45,703 nucleotides of DNA. Source: Cyanobium sp. Aljojuca 7A6 (lineage in GTDB: Bacteria; Cyanobacteriota; Cyanobacteriia; PCC-6307; Cyanobiaceae). The notes beneath the pieces were generated by a model that was given only the letters and a program-made list of their open reading frames with translations, was not told the DNA's origin and searched no databases. This document shows positions 30,537-40,186 of this stretch, in pieces; the stretch's first letter is position 1; every line of letters starts with the position of its first letter. A program made the translations under genes and the position numbers. The stretch is from the NCBI RefSeq assembly GCF_024346455.1, contig NZ_JAGQCY010000020.1:1-45703 (forward strand), read 5' to 3'.

Positions 30537-32147
30537 CTAGACAGGCTGAAGTTCGCGGCTGGTTTCGCGGGAGCCTTCGGGTGGTTCCGGGGGCAGGGCG
30601 GCGAGTTGGTCCTCGATTTCGCGGGTCACCACGCCCCGGTACTCCTGGAAGTGCTCGTTATGGGCGAGGGTTACCAGGAACTGCTCCAGGTTGTTGGGGT
30701 TGTGACGGGCGATGGTCAGCAGGGAACGCCAGAAACGGCCACGGGTGTCACGCTTCAGGCCTTGACGCCAGATCACGATCAACAGGGCGCGGACATCGGT
30801 CCAGCTGGGCAGGCTGGCCTTGCCGAAGGCCGCCGCAGGTACGAACTGCTGCCAGCGGGGCTGGCCCATCTTCAGGTAGTAATGCGTGACCCGGTCGATG
30901 TAGGCGTTGGGTTCGTACAGGCGGCAGAAGGCATCCACGTACTCATTGGCGATCTGCCGGATCGGCCGTGTGGGCACGAAGTTGAGCAGGTTGGTCTGGT
31001 TGACACCTTTGGCGTCGGTTTTCTCCTGCACCAGACGGCCCTCTTTTTCCAGCCGATGCCAGAGGCCCGTGTTGGGCAGGGCCTGCAGCATGCCCATCAT
31101 CGCGGCGGGGATGCCGGTACGGCTGACGAATTCCACGATCCGATCGCCGGCGCCCTGCTTCTCACCATCGAAGCCGATGATGAACCCGGCCATCACACGG
31201 ATGCCGTAGGAGGTGATCCGGTCGACCGACTCCTCCAGCGAACTGCGGGTGTTCTGCAGTTTGCCGGCGGTCGCAAGGCTGGCCTCATCGGGCGTCTCGA
31301 TACCGAGGAAGACGCTGTCAAAGCGGGCCTCCGCCATCATCAGCATCATGTCCTCGTCGGCGGCTAGATCCACCGAGGCTTCGGTGGCAAAGCTGAAGGG
31401 GTAGCCATGGGCAACCTGCCAGCGCTTGATCTCGGGGAGCAGCAACTTGGCGTTGCGCTTGTTGCCGATGAAGTTGTCGTCCACCAGGAAGATGGAGCGG
31501 CGCCAGCCGAGGTCGTACAGGTACTGGAGTTCGGCCACCAGCTGATCAGGAGCCTTGGTACGGGGTTTACGGCCGTACAACACAATGATGTCGCAGAATT
31601 CGCACTGGAACGGGCAGCCCCTAGAGAACTGCACCGACATGGAGTCGTAGGCATCCAGCTCGAGCAGGTCGAAGCGGGGAATGGGGGTGCCGGTCACGTC
31701 CGGCTTTTCCCCATCGGCACTGAATCGGCCCTGACGATCGCCGCGTTCAATGGCCTCAATGAACATCGGCAGGGTGATTTCCCCCTCGTCGAGCACCTTG
31801 AAGTCGGCCAACTTAAGTTCAGGCGCGTCTGGGGTGGAGCTGGCGAAGGGTCCGCCCACCGCCACCGGCAGACCCCGCTGCTTGGCCCTGGCAATCTGGG
31901 CGGCCATATCGGCCTTCTGAACGATCATCCCGGAGATCACCACCAGTTCCGCCCAGTTCCATTCCGCCTCGGTCACCTCCCGGACGTTGCGATCCACCAG
32001 CTTCATCTCCCAGGTCTGGGGCAGCAGGGCGGCCACGGTGACCATCCCGAGCGGCGGAAGGAGCACCTTGCGGTTCACCAGCTCGAGAATCTTTTCGTAG
32101 CTCCAGAACGTCTTCGGGAATTCGGGATAGATGAAAAGGGTGCGCAT
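30537..32147 (-). CDS. B12-binding-domain radical SAM protein (DUF4070 type)
   Basis: The 536-residue protein starts MRTLFIYPEFPKTFWSYEKI. Residues about 1-150 are a cobalamin-binding-type Rossmann domain (LPPLGMVTVAALLP, VVISGMIVQKADM). Residues about 165-380 are a radical SAM barrel with the cluster motif CPFQCEFCD, followed by VDDNFIGNKRNAKLLLPEI. The C-terminal 150 residues match the DUF4070 type. This family includes methyltransferases such as the hopanoid methylases and many members of unknown function, so the substrate is not assigned. It stands alone, divergent from the PetL-like gene. Confidence 0.88.
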   Translation of the reverse strand: MRTLFIYPEFPKTFWSYEKILELVNRKVLLPPLGMVTVAALLPQTWEMKLVDRNVREVTEAEWNWAELVVISGMIVQKADMAAQIARAKQRGLPVAVGGPFASSTPDAPELKLADFKVLDEGEITLPMFIEAIERGDRQGRFSADGEKPDVTGTPIPRFDLLELDAYDSMSVQFSRGCPFQCEFCDIIVLYGRKPRTKAPDQLVAELQYLYDLGWRRSIFLVDDNFIGNKRNAKLLLPEIKRWQVAHGYPFSFATEASVDLAADEDMMLMMAEARFDSVFLGIETPDEASLATAGKLQNTRSSLEESVDRITSYGIRVMAGFIIGFDGEKQGAGDRIVEFVSRTGIPAAMMGMLQALPNTGLWHRLEKEGRLVQEKTDAKGVNQTNLLNFVPTRPIRQIANEYVDAFCRLYEPNAYIDRVTHYYLKMGQPRWQQFVPAAAFGKASLPSWTDVRALLIVIWRQGLKRDTRGRFWRSLLTIARHNPNNLEQFLVTLAHNEHFQEYRGVVTREIEDQLAALPPEPPEGSRETSRELQPV

Positions 32148-32314
32148 GCTGCAGGTGAGTTGTGGAGGGGCCGTGGGCGATTGCGCGGCGGCGGAAAGGG
32201 TGTCTTGAGCAGGTTCCGCTGCGCCGCAACCTTAGGAGGTTTCGGGAAATATCAGGTCGTTCTACCGCCTCCTGCCAGGCCGTGGGGGTGGAAGGGGGCG
32301 GATCCTCTGCTGTA
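32148..32314. promoter_or_regulatory. Divergent intergenic region, radical SAM gene / PetL-like gene
   Basis: This interval of 167 bases must hold the promoters of both divergent genes. I see no convincing -35/-10 pair on either strand and no inverted repeat. Confidence 0.4.
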
Positions 32315-32434
32315 ATGATCCGGTTCCTCGCAGCAGCGGCCGTGGGTGTGGTGATTTATCTGGCGCTCGTCGGTGGCGGGCTCACCGCCGCCTTCCTGGC
32401 CACCGTCGTGCTCAAGGGCGTCAGGCTGATCTGA
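32315..32434 (+). CDS. Single-helix membrane peptide, candidate cytochrome b6f subunit PetL
   Basis: The 39-residue peptide MIRFLAAAAVGVVIYLALVG...VVLKGVRLI has one membrane helix and a short basic end. Its size, topology and the ending LKGVRLI resemble PetL subunits of the cytochrome b6f complex, several of which end in a Lys/Arg-Leu-Ile motif. A GTG at 32348 would give a 29-residue form closer to the usual PetL length of about 31. There is no clear ribosome-binding site for either start. The resemblance is from short motifs only, so I leave the symbol empty. Its 3' end overlaps the MFS gene by 14 bases. Confidence 0.55.
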   Translation: MIRFLAAAAVGVVIYLALVGGGLTAAFLATVVLKGVRLI

Positions 32435-33650
32435 GCCTGAGAGCTCCGTTTCGCCCGAGTTCCAGCACACCCACCACCAGCCCCAAGCCGCCGAGCAGGG
32501 CGAAGGTGGCTTGCAGTCCCATGGTCATGGTCAGCGCGGCGGCCACCAGTCCACTCACCCCGCCCCCGCCCAGGAAGGCGATCTGCCCCAGGCCGGCCAT
32601 CCGGCCGCGCAGGGCCATGGGTGCCCCCACCTGGAGGATCAGGCTGGAGCCGGCCAGCAGGCCGGCCGTACCGGCACCGATCAGCAGCGCCATCGCCAGG
32701 GCCGTCGGGCCCCCAGTGGCCGCGGCCATCCCCAGCTGGGCCAGGGCCACCACCACGGCGCAACCCCCCAGCAGCAGCACCGGTCGTTCGCTGAGGGCGG
32801 CGCTGTTGCGCTGCAGCACCACCCCGCCGCAGATGCTGCCGGCCGCCAGCACGCTGGTGAACAGGCCGAGGGCCTGCGGCGAGGGGCCAATCACTTCGGC
32901 GGCGATCAGGGGGGCCAGGCCCGGATGGAAGAAGCCCACCAGGCAGGCCACGGTGGTGAAGCGCAGCACATGGCGCAGGGTCGAACCGCACTCCCGCCAG
33001 GCGGCCCCGAGGCTGGCCCCTTCCCCCCCGGCGCTGCGCTGCTCCAATTCCCGGTGGGGCCGCAGCAGCCAGATCACGGTGGCGATCGGCACCAGATAGG
33101 ACGCCGCATCGATCGCCAGGGCCATGGCGGGTCCGGAGAGGGCCACGAGCCAGCCTCCCAGTGGAGGGCCCACCAGCTTGCCGACATTGAACACGACCGA
33201 GAAGCTGGCCAGATAGGGCGCCACCTGCTCCGGCCGTTCCACCAGCAGGGAGCAGTACTTGCTGCGGGCCGTCAGTTCGAAGGAGCTGGAGACGCCCACC
33301 ACCAGGGTGCTCAGAAGCAGCAGGACCACCTGCCCCGTCCCCTGCAGCAGGGGAATGGCCAGGGCCCCCAGGGTGGCCCCGCCGAACAGACCCCACTGGG
33401 AGCGGATCAGCATGGTTTCGCAGCCCAGCCGATCCGTCAGCACACCCGCCCGGCCGCTGACCAGGAGGCTGGGTAGGGCCAGGGCGGCGAAATGCAGGGC
33501 CAGCAGCAGCGGATTGCCGGTGCCGGCCATCAGGATCCAGCCCTTGGCCGTCAGCCCGGCAAAGGATCCAGAGGTGCTCAGGCCGGAGGCGATGAGGAAG
33601 AGGGGGCGCTGGTGCCGTTGCAACCAGCCGTGTGTGGGGCTTGGGGTCAA
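32421..33650 (-). CDS. Major facilitator superfamily transporter (EntS-like)
   Basis: The 409-residue protein has about 12 membrane helices. The opening [22 protein letters not shown] and the loop between helices 2 and 3 ([11 protein letters not shown]) are MFS features. The general pattern resembles the EntS/MFS_3 exporters. Substrate unknown. Its start overlaps the rimO stop (ATGA), so it is probably translated from the same mRNA as rimO. Confidence 0.88.
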   Translation of the reverse strand: MTPSPTHGWLQRHQRPLFLIASGLSTSGSFAGLTAKGWILMAGTGNPLLLALHFAALALPSLLVSGRAGVLTDRLGCETMLIRSQWGLFGGATLGALAIPLLQGTGQVVLLLLSTLVVGVSSSFELTARSKYCSLLVERPEQVAPYLASFSVVFNVGKLVGPPLGGWLVALSGPAMALAIDAASYLVPIATVIWLLRPHRELEQRSAGGEGASLGAAWRECGSTLRHVLRFTTVACLVGFFHPGLAPLIAAEVIGPSPQALGLFTSVLAAGSICGGVVLQRNSAALSERPVLLLGGCAVVVALAQLGMAAATGGPTALAMALLIGAGTAGLLAGSSLILQVGAPMALRGRMAGLGQIAFLGGGGVSGLVAAALTMTMGLQATFALLGGLGLVVGVLELGRNGALRLRSA

Positions 33651-35041
33651 GCCCCGCTCCGCGTGGCGGCCTGGGCCTCACGCACCATGGCGCCGGCCCC
33701 CACCACCTCGCCGCGCAGGTCGTAGGTGTCGGCCGCGGTGATCCGCACCGGCACCATCGTTCCCGGAGCGGCGCAAAGCCCCCCCTCGCCGGGGCTCACG
33801 TGCACCTCACCGTCCACGTCGGGGGCGAAGCGGGCGCAGCGTCCCAGCATCGCGCCGCTGGTGGGGTTGTCCTGCTCGATCAGCACGTCCACGATCCGGC
33901 CCACCCAGGCGGTGTTGCGCTCGGCGGCGATCGGCTGCTGCAGGGCCATCAGCCGGTCCCGCCGCTCGCTGGCGACCTCGGCGGGCACGGGATCCGGCAG
34001 GTCGGCGGCGGCGGTGCCGTCCTCGGGGGAGAAGCTGAACACGCCGACGTGATCGAAACGCTGCTCGGCCACGAACCCCAGCAGGTGCTCGAAGTGCTCC
34101 TCGGTCTCCCCAGGGAAGCCGACGATGAAGGTGGTGCGCAGCACGGCGTCGGGCAGCTGGTCGCGGATGCGCTTCAGCAGGGCGCCGTTGACCCCGGTCT
34201 GCCAGGGACGGTTCATGGCCCGCAGCACCTCCGGGTGGCTGTGCTGCAGGGGGAGATCCAGGTAGGGCAGCACGTTGGGGACGTCCCGGTAGGCGGCCAG
34301 GACGGTGTCGGTGAGACCGGTGGGGTAGGCGTAGTGGACCCGGATCCAGGGGATCTCCACCTCCCCAAGGGCCCGCAGCAGGTCGTCGAGGCGGGGCCTG
34401 CCGTAGAGATCCAGCCCGTAGTTGGTGGTGATCTGGCTGATCAGGATCAGCTCCTTCACCCCCTGCTCGGCCAGCTGGCGGGCCTCCGCCACGATCGATT
34501 CGATCGGTCGGGAGCGCTGGTCGCCCCGCAGCCGGGGGATGATGCAGAAGGCGCAGCGGTAGTCGCAGCCTTCGGCCACCTTCAGGTAGGCCACCGCCTC
34601 GGAGGTGGTGCGGTAACGGGGCAGGTGCTCGTCCCCCACGAAGGTGGGCACCGCGCTGACCCTGTTGACCCGTTCCCCGGCCTCAACCCGCTCCAGCACT
34701 TCCACGATGTGCTGGTAGTCGCCGGTTCCGACGATCGCCCGCGCTTCCGGCAGGGAGTCCAGCAGCTCCTGCTGAAAATGCTGGGCCAGGCAGCCGGCGA
34801 TGATCAGTTCCTTGCCCTGTTCAGCCAGTTCCACCAGGGTGCGCACCGATTCGGCGCGGGCGTCCTGGATGAAGCTGCAGGTGTTGACCACCACCACCCG
34901 TGCCTCGCTCTCGTCGGCGCTGACGCCGTAGCCGGCCTCGGCCAGCAGGCCGAGCATGTGCTCGGTATCCACCCGGTTCTTCTCACAACCCAGGTGGGTG
35001 AAGGCCACGGTGGGCCGTTCTTGGCTGGGCTGGGGAGACAT
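33647..35041 (-). CDS. rimO: Ribosomal protein S12 methylthiotransferase
   Basis: The 464-residue protein has the full set of MiaB/RimO features. The N-terminal methylthiotransferase domain has three cluster cysteines ([32 protein letters not shown]). The radical SAM motif is [20 protein letters not shown], and a C-terminal TRAM domain closes it. The LGCEKN string and length point to RimO, which methylthiolates an Asp of ribosomal protein S12, rather than the tRNA enzyme MiaB. The ATG at 35041 is preferred; an upstream extension to 35086 lacks family support. Confidence 0.95.
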   Translation of the reverse strand: MSPQPSQERPTVAFTHLGCEKNRVDTEHMLGLLAEAGYGVSADESEARVVVVNTCSFIQDARAESVRTLVELAEQGKELIIAGCLAQHFQQELLDSLPEARAIVGTGDYQHIVEVLERVEAGERVNRVSAVPTFVGDEHLPRYRTTSEAVAYLKVAEGCDYRCAFCIIPRLRGDQRSRPIESIVAEARQLAEQGVKELILISQITTNYGLDLYGRPRLDDLLRALGEVEIPWIRVHYAYPTGLTDTVLAAYRDVPNVLPYLDLPLQHSHPEVLRAMNRPWQTGVNGALLKRIRDQLPDAVLRTTFIVGFPGETEEHFEHLLGFVAEQRFDHVGVFSFSPEDGTAAADLPDPVPAEVASERRDRLMALQQPIAAERNTAWVGRIVDVLIEQDNPTSGAMLGRCARFAPDVDGEVHVSPGEGGLCAAPGTMVPVRITAADTYDLRGEVVGAGAMVREAQAATRSGA

Positions 35042-35160
35042 GCTGTTGCGGGTGGAAAGGGGGACGGGCCGGCTTGCCGGCATCAAGAGAGTGGGCGCAA
35101 ACGCCGATGTCCACCCTATGCAAGCCCCCGCGACTGCGAGAATCGCTCCACGATTTGTCC

Positions 35161-36099
35161 GTGCCTGTGACTTCCACCCGCCTCGCCAGCCGCCTCACCA
35201 ATCGCCGCCGACCCGAGCCGGGTCGCCGCTGGGCGCGGGTGGTGATGGCCGTGCTGGCCACGATCGGTGTGATCGACACCGCGGCGATCACCCTGAACCG
35301 CTGGGGCGTGATCGGCAACCTCAGTTGCCCCGGGGGCGCCGAGGGCTGCGACAAGGTGCTCAACAGCCCCTGGGGGAGTGTCTTCGGCCAGCCCCTGTCC
35401 CTGTTCGGCTTCCTGGCCTACGGGGCGGTCCTGGTCATGGCGTTGCTGCCGCTGGTGCTGAAGGGGGAGGCTCGCGCCAGCATCAACGGGCTCAGCTGGT
35501 GGGGCCTGTTCCTGCTCAGCGCCGGCATGGCGATCTTCAGTCTGGTGCTGGTGGGGGTGATGGCCTTTCAGATCAAGGCCTTCTGCACCTTCTGTCTGAT
35601 GTCGGCCGCCATCAGCCTGTCGTTGTTCGTGCTCAGCCTCATCGGCGGGGAGTGGGAGGACACCGGCGCCTTGCTCTTCCGCGGGGTCCTCACCGTCCTG
35701 GCCGTCGGCCTGATCGGCCTTGGCTGGGCCACCTCCCTCAATCGCCCCGAGGCCACCACCGGCCCCGGTATGGCACGGCCAGTGGTGGCCGCCAGCACCC
35801 CGGCCAGCCTGTCCCTTGCCGAGCACCTCACCAGCACCGGTGCCGTGATGTACTCGGCTTACTGGTGCCCCCATTGCCACGACCAGAAGGAGCTCTTCGG
35901 CAAGGAGGCCACGGCCAAGCTCAAGATCATCGAGTGCGCGCCCGATGGCCGCGACAACCAGGCGGCGCTCTGCGCCAGCAAGAACATCCAGGGCTTCCCC
36001 ACCTGGGAAATCAAGGGCCAGCTGGATTCCGGCCAGAAGACCCTCGCCCAGCTCGCCGCCTTGAGCGGCTACCAGGAACCAGCAGCCCCCGCCAACTGA
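35161..36099 (+). CDS. VKOR-thioredoxin fusion, disulfide-bond-forming protein
   Basis: The 312-residue protein has four to five helices of a vitamin K epoxide reductase domain (about residues 20-190). The loop cysteines lie in [14 protein letters not shown] and the active-site pair in FCTFC. A thioredoxin-like domain (about 220-312) follows, with CPHC in [19 protein letters not shown] and a cis-Pro segment GFPTWEI. Known cyanobacterial VKOR fusions oxidise cysteines of secreted proteins and pass the electrons to quinone. The GTG at 35161 is chosen by length; an in-frame ATG at 35107 and a GTG at 35167 are alternatives. Confidence 0.93.
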   Translation: MPVTSTRLASRLTNRRRPEPGRRWARVVMAVLATIGVIDTAAITLNRWGVIGNLSCPGGAEGCDKVLNSPWGSVFGQPLSLFGFLAYGAVLVMALLPLVLKGEARASINGLSWWGLFLLSAGMAIFSLVLVGVMAFQIKAFCTFCLMSAAISLSLFVLSLIGGEWEDTGALLFRGVLTVLAVGLIGLGWATSLNRPEATTGPGMARPVVAASTPASLSLAEHLTSTGAVMYSAYWCPHCHDQKELFGKEATAKLKIIECAPDGRDNQAALCASKNIQGFPTWEIKGQLDSGQKTLAQLAALSGYQEPAAPAN

Positions 36100-36109
36100 G
36101 GCGCACCCC

Positions 36110-37753
36110 TCAGCTCTCGCCCACCGGCCCTGTGAAGGGGGATCGGCCGCGTTGCTGCAGCGTGTGACGCCGCCAGAACAGCTGGGAGGCGGGGGCATCG
36201 GTGCGGTAATGGCCGCCCCGGCTCTCCACCCGGAAGGCGGCGGCTTCCATCAGCAGTTCCGCCAGCACCAGCCGCTGGCGCAGATCCTGGAGCAGCAGCA
36301 GGCGTTGGCTCTGGTCTGGCGTCAGCTGCAGTTCCTGACCGGGTGGCAGGTCATGGGCCCGGCGCAGCAGGGGAGACCGTTCGTGGCCGGAGCGTTGGCT
36401 GCGGACCCGGCCCAGGGCACCGATGAGATCCACCCCGCGCCGCTCCACCCCGGCCACCTGCCAGCACAGCCGGCGCAGGTCGCCGATCGCCTTGATCAGG
36501 CTGGCCTCATCGGGGCTGGCCAGAAGCTCTGCCTGGCTCAGCCGCGGGGCCGCCGCGGGCGTGCCCTGGGGCGCAGGCGGCAGGGGCTGGGGCCGCAGAT
36601 GGCGCAGCCGGCGGGCGAAGACCAGGCATTCCATCAGCGAGTTGCTGGCCAGGCGGTTGGCCCCGTGCACACCGGTGCTGGCCACCTCCCCCACCGCGTA
36701 GAGGCCGCCCAGACTGGTGGCGGCCTCCAGATCGGTGCCGACGCCCCCCATCCAGTAGTGGGCGGCCGGGGCGACGGGAATCGGGGCGTCGCAGGGCGAC
36801 AGCCCCAGCTCACGGCAGCGGCGCAGGATGGTCGGGAACTGGCGTTCCAGCCGTTCGCGGCCCACCGGCCGCAGGTCGAGCCAGAGATGGGTCACCCCCT
36901 GCTCCGCCATGCAGCGAGCCAGGGCGCGGCTCACCTGGTCACGGGGGGCCAGATCGCCCCCCTCCAGCTGCGCCACCGGAGAATGGCCGCGGTCGTCGAA
37001 GAGTCGCGCCCCTTCGCCGCGCACGGCTTCGCTGATCAGGAAATGGGGGGCGTCCGGCAGCATCAGCGCCGTGGGGTGGAACTGCACGAACTCCAGGTCC
37101 TGCACCCTGGCGCCGGCGCTCCAGGCCATGGCCACGCCATCGCCGCTGGCCTGGGTCGGGTTGGTGGTGTGGGCAAACAGATGGCCGCCGCCACCACTGG
37201 CCAGCACCACCGCACCGGCCCGCAGCCAGCGCAGGCAATTCCCCTCGAGCACCTGCAGCCCGACGCAGCGGCCGTCCTCCATCCACAGTTGCAGGGCAGG
37301 GATGCCCTTGCGTTGCTCCAGCCCCGGCCGGCGCCGCACTTCCCGCTCCAGGGCATCCACCAGGGCCCCGCCGGTGCGGTCCTGGGCATGCAGCACCCGG
37401 CGGTGGCTGTGGGCGGCTTCGAGCGTGGTGCTCAGACCCTGAGGGGTGCGGTCGAAGGCCATGCCCAGTTGCACGAGCCGCTCGACACAGGCTGGAGCTT
37501 CCCGCACCAGCACCTCCACCGCCTCCGGATCGCACAGGCCGGCACCGGCCTTGAGCGTGTCGGCGACATGGCTGGCAAAGCTGTCCTCGGCTCCGGTGAC
37601 GGCGGCGATGCCGCCCTGGGCCCAGCGGCTGGCGGAGGGGGGGCTGCTGGATTTGCTCAGCAGCAGCACGCGCAGTTGGGGGGGCAACTCCAGGCAGGTC
37701 ATCAGTCCTGCGGCACCACTGCCCACCACCACCACGTCCCAGTGGGGGGCCAT
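36110..37753 (-). CDS. nadB: L-aspartate oxidase
   Basis: The 547-residue flavoprotein has the FAD Rossmann motif DVVVVGSGAAGLMTCLEL, SASRWAQGGIAAVTG (the NadB-type SxxxQGG block), the substrate region FVQFHPTAL, the active-site-type LISEAVRGEGARL and AAHYWMGGVGTDL, and GEVASTGVHGANRLASNSLM. It oxidises aspartate to iminoaspartate for NAD synthesis with NadA. The first ATG at 37753 is used (a TTG lies seven codons upstream). The stop is 10 bases from that of the VKOR gene. Confidence 0.95.
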   Translation of the reverse strand: MAPHWDVVVVGSGAAGLMTCLELPPQLRVLLLSKSSSPPSASRWAQGGIAAVTGAEDSFASHVADTLKAGAGLCDPEAVEVLVREAPACVERLVQLGMAFDRTPQGLSTTLEAAHSHRRVLHAQDRTGGALVDALEREVRRRPGLEQRKGIPALQLWMEDGRCVGLQVLEGNCLRWLRAGAVVLASGGGGHLFAHTTNPTQASGDGVAMAWSAGARVQDLEFVQFHPTALMLPDAPHFLISEAVRGEGARLFDDRGHSPVAQLEGGDLAPRDQVSRALARCMAEQGVTHLWLDLRPVGRERLERQFPTILRRCRELGLSPCDAPIPVAPAAHYWMGGVGTDLEAATSLGGLYAVGEVASTGVHGANRLASNSLMECLVFARRLRHLRPQPLPPAPQGTPAAAPRLSQAELLASPDEASLIKAIGDLRRLCWQVAGVERRGVDLIGALGRVRSQRSGHERSPLLRRAHDLPPGQELQLTPDQSQRLLLLQDLRQRLVLAELLMEAAAFRVESRGGHYRTDAPASQLFWRRHTLQQRGRSPFTGPVGES

Positions 37754-37851
37754 GCGCGGATCCGGCTCATCCAAGCGGCTGCTTCACCCCTTTACACCCT
37801 GCTTCGTGGTGGAGAGCCTATGGGACGGACGGCGGGTCGCCCCTCGCCCAC

Positions 37852-37878
37852 AAAAAAACCGCCGTAGGTACGGCGGTT
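37852..37878 (-). terminator. Rho-independent terminator of psbU
   Basis: Read on the minus strand, AACCGCCGTA pairs with TACGGCGGTT over a very short loop (8 bp or more in practice) and is followed by TTTTTTT. It lies about 40 bases after the psbU stop codon. Confidence 0.9.
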
Positions 37879-37919
37879 CTGACTGGGTCAAGGATGGGCC
37901 GGCTGATTGGTCGTTGGGC

Positions 37920-38297
37920 TCAGCGGTAAACGCCATCGTTGATGCGATCGAAGCCTTCGTTGAGGGCAATCGCGGGCGGGGTCACGGTGAAGTTGTCTTT
38001 GTACTTGTTGAACAGCTCTCGCTGGCGGTCCGTCAGCTCCAGCTCCAGCACGTCGTCGACGCTGTCGTAGGGACCGCCGAGGACGATCTTGCCGGCCAGA
38101 GTCGGATACATGCCGGGGTATTGCTGGAAACGGCGGACCGAGGCGTTGTTGAGGTCCACCTTGCCGCCGCTCTCGGCAATCTTGTCGTCGATCTCGTTGC
38201 GGCGCTCCGCAGCGAGGGCGGCACCGGGCAGAAGCAGGGTAACGAGCAGACCAGCCAGGACCACACCACTCATCAACCAGGCAAGCAGCCGCTTCAT
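37920..38297 (-). CDS. psbU: Photosystem II 12 kDa extrinsic protein
   Basis: The 125-residue protein has a signal peptide (residues about 1-29, cut near ALA-AER). The mature PsbU shows NEIDDKIAESGGKVDLNNAS, FQQYPGMYPTLAGKIV with the helix-hairpin-helix pattern, and the C-terminal ALNEGFDRINDGVYR. PsbU binds the lumenal side of photosystem II and stabilises the manganese cluster. The ATG at 38297 is preferred over the GTG one codon earlier because AGGAG sits 7 bases from it. The hairpin CCAGG-GGAC-CCTGG occurs in its leader at about 38323-38336. It has its own terminator, so it is monocistronic. Confidence 0.96.
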   Translation of the reverse strand: MKRLLAWLMSGVVLAGLLVTLLLPGAALAAERRNEIDDKIAESGGKVDLNNASVRRFQQYPGMYPTLAGKIVLGGPYDSVDDVLELELTDRQRELFNKYKDNFTVTPPAIALNEGFDRINDGVYR

Positions 38298-38300
38298 CAC

Positions 38301-38428
38301 GACACTCCTTTTAGGGATAGAACCAGGGGACCCTGGCAGGGACAGGGCGGTGATCCGCAGACCACCCGTGCAACGTTACAGAAAGCCCCGTGGTCTCTCT
38401 CGGCAGGCGGCCTTGCTTTTGCAGATCT
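38301..38428. promoter_or_regulatory. psbU upstream region
   Basis: This 128-base gap must contain the psbU promoter (minus strand). It has the AGGAG ribosome-binding site next to psbU and a short GC-rich inverted repeat, but no unambiguous -10/-35 pair. Confidence 0.5.
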
Positions 38429-39187
38429 TCAGATCAGGCCGCTCAGGTGGGGGGCCACCAGGGCCGCGCCCAGAAACAGAGCGTCGACCGCCAGGGTGGT
38501 GCCCAGGGCCGCAGCGGCGACCCGCCAGGGCCCGCCCAGGAGCCAGAAGCGCCGACAGATCAGCACCAGCAGGCTCGCCGTCAGGCCGATCAAGGCCAAA
38601 GGCCAGGGCTGCAGCACCTGGATGGCGGCCCCCTGCAGCAGCAGCGGAGCCTCGGACAGGGGAGCGTTGAGAACCTGGGGCCAGAGGTTCATGATCCCGG
38701 CAGCCGCGATCACTCCGTCGGTGCTGGCGGTGCCGAGCAGGGAGCTCAGGTAGAAGGCGCCCGCCAGCCGCCAGCGGCCTCCGAGGCCAGCCAGTGCCAG
38801 GGGCAGGGCGAAGGCTTCGATCGGCAGATGCATCACAGGGTGGAGCCGGAACCAGCCCCAGAAAAGGCAGCCGCCCAGCCAGCTGCCGCAGAAGCCCACC
38901 AGGAGCACGCCCAGTTGCTGCCACTGACCCTGGCCCCGGCGCTCCAGGAGCAGGGCCAGGGCCATCAGGGGGAGGGTGAACAGGGCCGCCGCCATCGGCG
39001 CGGAGCGCACCCAGGGGGCCTGCAGGAACACCGGCACCGTGACCAGCAGGGCAGCCGTCAGGGGCAGCACGGCTGCGGCCGGGATGGCAGCCGCGGCAGG
39101 AGCGATCGGAAGACCCGGCAGGGCCGTGGGGCGAGTCGCAAGGGTGGGTGGGACCCCGATCACCTGGTTGTGAAGAAACTTGACCAA
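38429..39187 (-). CDS. DUF3120 integral membrane protein
   Basis: The protein has about 252 residues if the TTG at 39187 is used; a GTG at 39163 is also possible. There are about seven membrane helices. The family pattern GCLFWGWFRLHPVMHLPIEA and YLSSLLGTASTDGVIAAAGI fits the cyanobacterial DUF3120 family, which has no known function. It stands alone, with its 5' end 71 bases from the divergent uppP gene. Confidence 0.82.
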   Translation of the reverse strand: MVKFLHNQVIGVPPTLATRPTALPGLPIAPAAAAIPAAAVLPLTAALLVTVPVFLQAPWVRSAPMAAALFTLPLMALALLLERRGQGQWQQLGVLLVGFCGSWLGGCLFWGWFRLHPVMHLPIEAFALPLALAGLGGRWRLAGAFYLSSLLGTASTDGVIAAAGIMNLWPQVLNAPLSEAPLLLQGAAIQVLQPWPLALIGLTASLLVLICRRFWLLGGPWRVAAAALGTTLAVDALFLGAALVAPHLSGLI

Positions 39188-39258
39188 CCTTAAAGGGCGG
39201 GGTGGGTGCTTCCGTGACCCGTCCGGCCATAGGGTCAGCCGCAGTATCGGCTTTCCCC

Positions 39259-40131
39259 ATGCCGCTGGTCGCGACGGCCGCCTCCTTGCCCCTGCTCGAG
39301 GCCTGCTGGCACGCCCTCGTTCTGGGGATCGTTCAGGGGTTGACGGAGTTCCTGCCGATCAGCAGCACGGCCCACCTGAAGGTGGTCCCGGTGCTCCTGG
39401 GCTGGGGTGATCCCGGAGTGGCGTTTACAGCCGTGATCCAGCTGGGCAGCATCGCCGCCGTGCTCGGCTATTTCCGCAATGACCTCGCTGAGGTGGGCGC
39501 CGGAGTGGCGCGCGCCTTCCGCCATGGCCAGTGGAACGATCCACCGGCGCGGCTGGGTGTCGCCATCGCCATCGGTACGGTGCCGATCCTGCTGGCGGGT
39601 TTGGCCATCAAGGTGCTGCTGCCCGGCTACGAGACCTCCCCCCTGCGCAGCCTGACGTCGATCGCCATCGTTTCGATCGTGATGGCGCTGCTGCTGGCGG
39701 TGGCCGAACTGCTGGGCCGCCGCCGTCGCCTGCTCGCGGCCGTCACCCCCCGCGACGGCCTGCTGGTGGGCCTGGCCCAGTCCCTGGCCCTGATCCCCGG
39801 GGTGTCGCGCTCGGGCAGCACCCTGACGGCATCGCTGTTCGATGGCTGGCAGCGGGCCGACGCGGCGCGCTTTTCGTTTCTGCTTGGCATACCCGCCATC
39901 ACCCTGGCCGGGCTGGTGGAGCTCAAGTCGGCCTTCGGCTCGGTGGCGACCGGCGGTGTGATCCCGATGCTGGTGGGCATCGCCGCGGCGGCGGTGGTCT
40001 CCTGGCTGGCGATCGCCTGGCTGCTCCGCTTCCTGCAGCAGAACAGCACCTGGATCTTCGTGATTTATCGGCTGCTGTTCGGTCTGGTGATCCTGCTGGG
40101 GTTCCGGGGCCTGGAGGGGGTCACCCCCTGA
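39259..40131 (+). CDS. uppP: Undecaprenyl-diphosphatase
   Basis: The 290-residue membrane protein has the two signature motifs of UppP (BacA): GIVQGLTEFLPISSTAHL near the N-terminus, with the catalytic Glu and Ser, and PGVSRSGSTLTASL with the catalytic Arg. It recycles undecaprenyl diphosphate to the monophosphate lipid carrier for peptidoglycan and other envelope polymers, including the sugars used by the glycosylation operon at 628-7040. The ATG at 39259 begins the family sequence; a longer frame from 39202 is not needed. Confidence 0.95.
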   Translation: MPLVATAASLPLLEACWHALVLGIVQGLTEFLPISSTAHLKVVPVLLGWGDPGVAFTAVIQLGSIAAVLGYFRNDLAEVGAGVARAFRHGQWNDPPARLGVAIAIGTVPILLAGLAIKVLLPGYETSPLRSLTSIAIVSIVMALLLAVAELLGRRRRLLAAVTPRDGLLVGLAQSLALIPGVSRSGSTLTASLFDGWQRADAARFSFLLGIPAITLAGLVELKSAFGSVATGGVIPMLVGIAAAAVVSWLAIAWLLRFLQQNSTWIFVIYRLLFGLVILLGFRGLEGVTP

Positions 40132-40186
40132 GTGGGCACGGCCGCCACACTGGAGCCACAGTCCTGTCGCTTCGCCGTAACCGACC

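Noticed and set aside
36152..37867. A 571-codon open frame on the plus strand opposite nadB
   Set aside because: The nadB motifs on the minus strand are unmistakable and the frame runs beyond the gene by chance.
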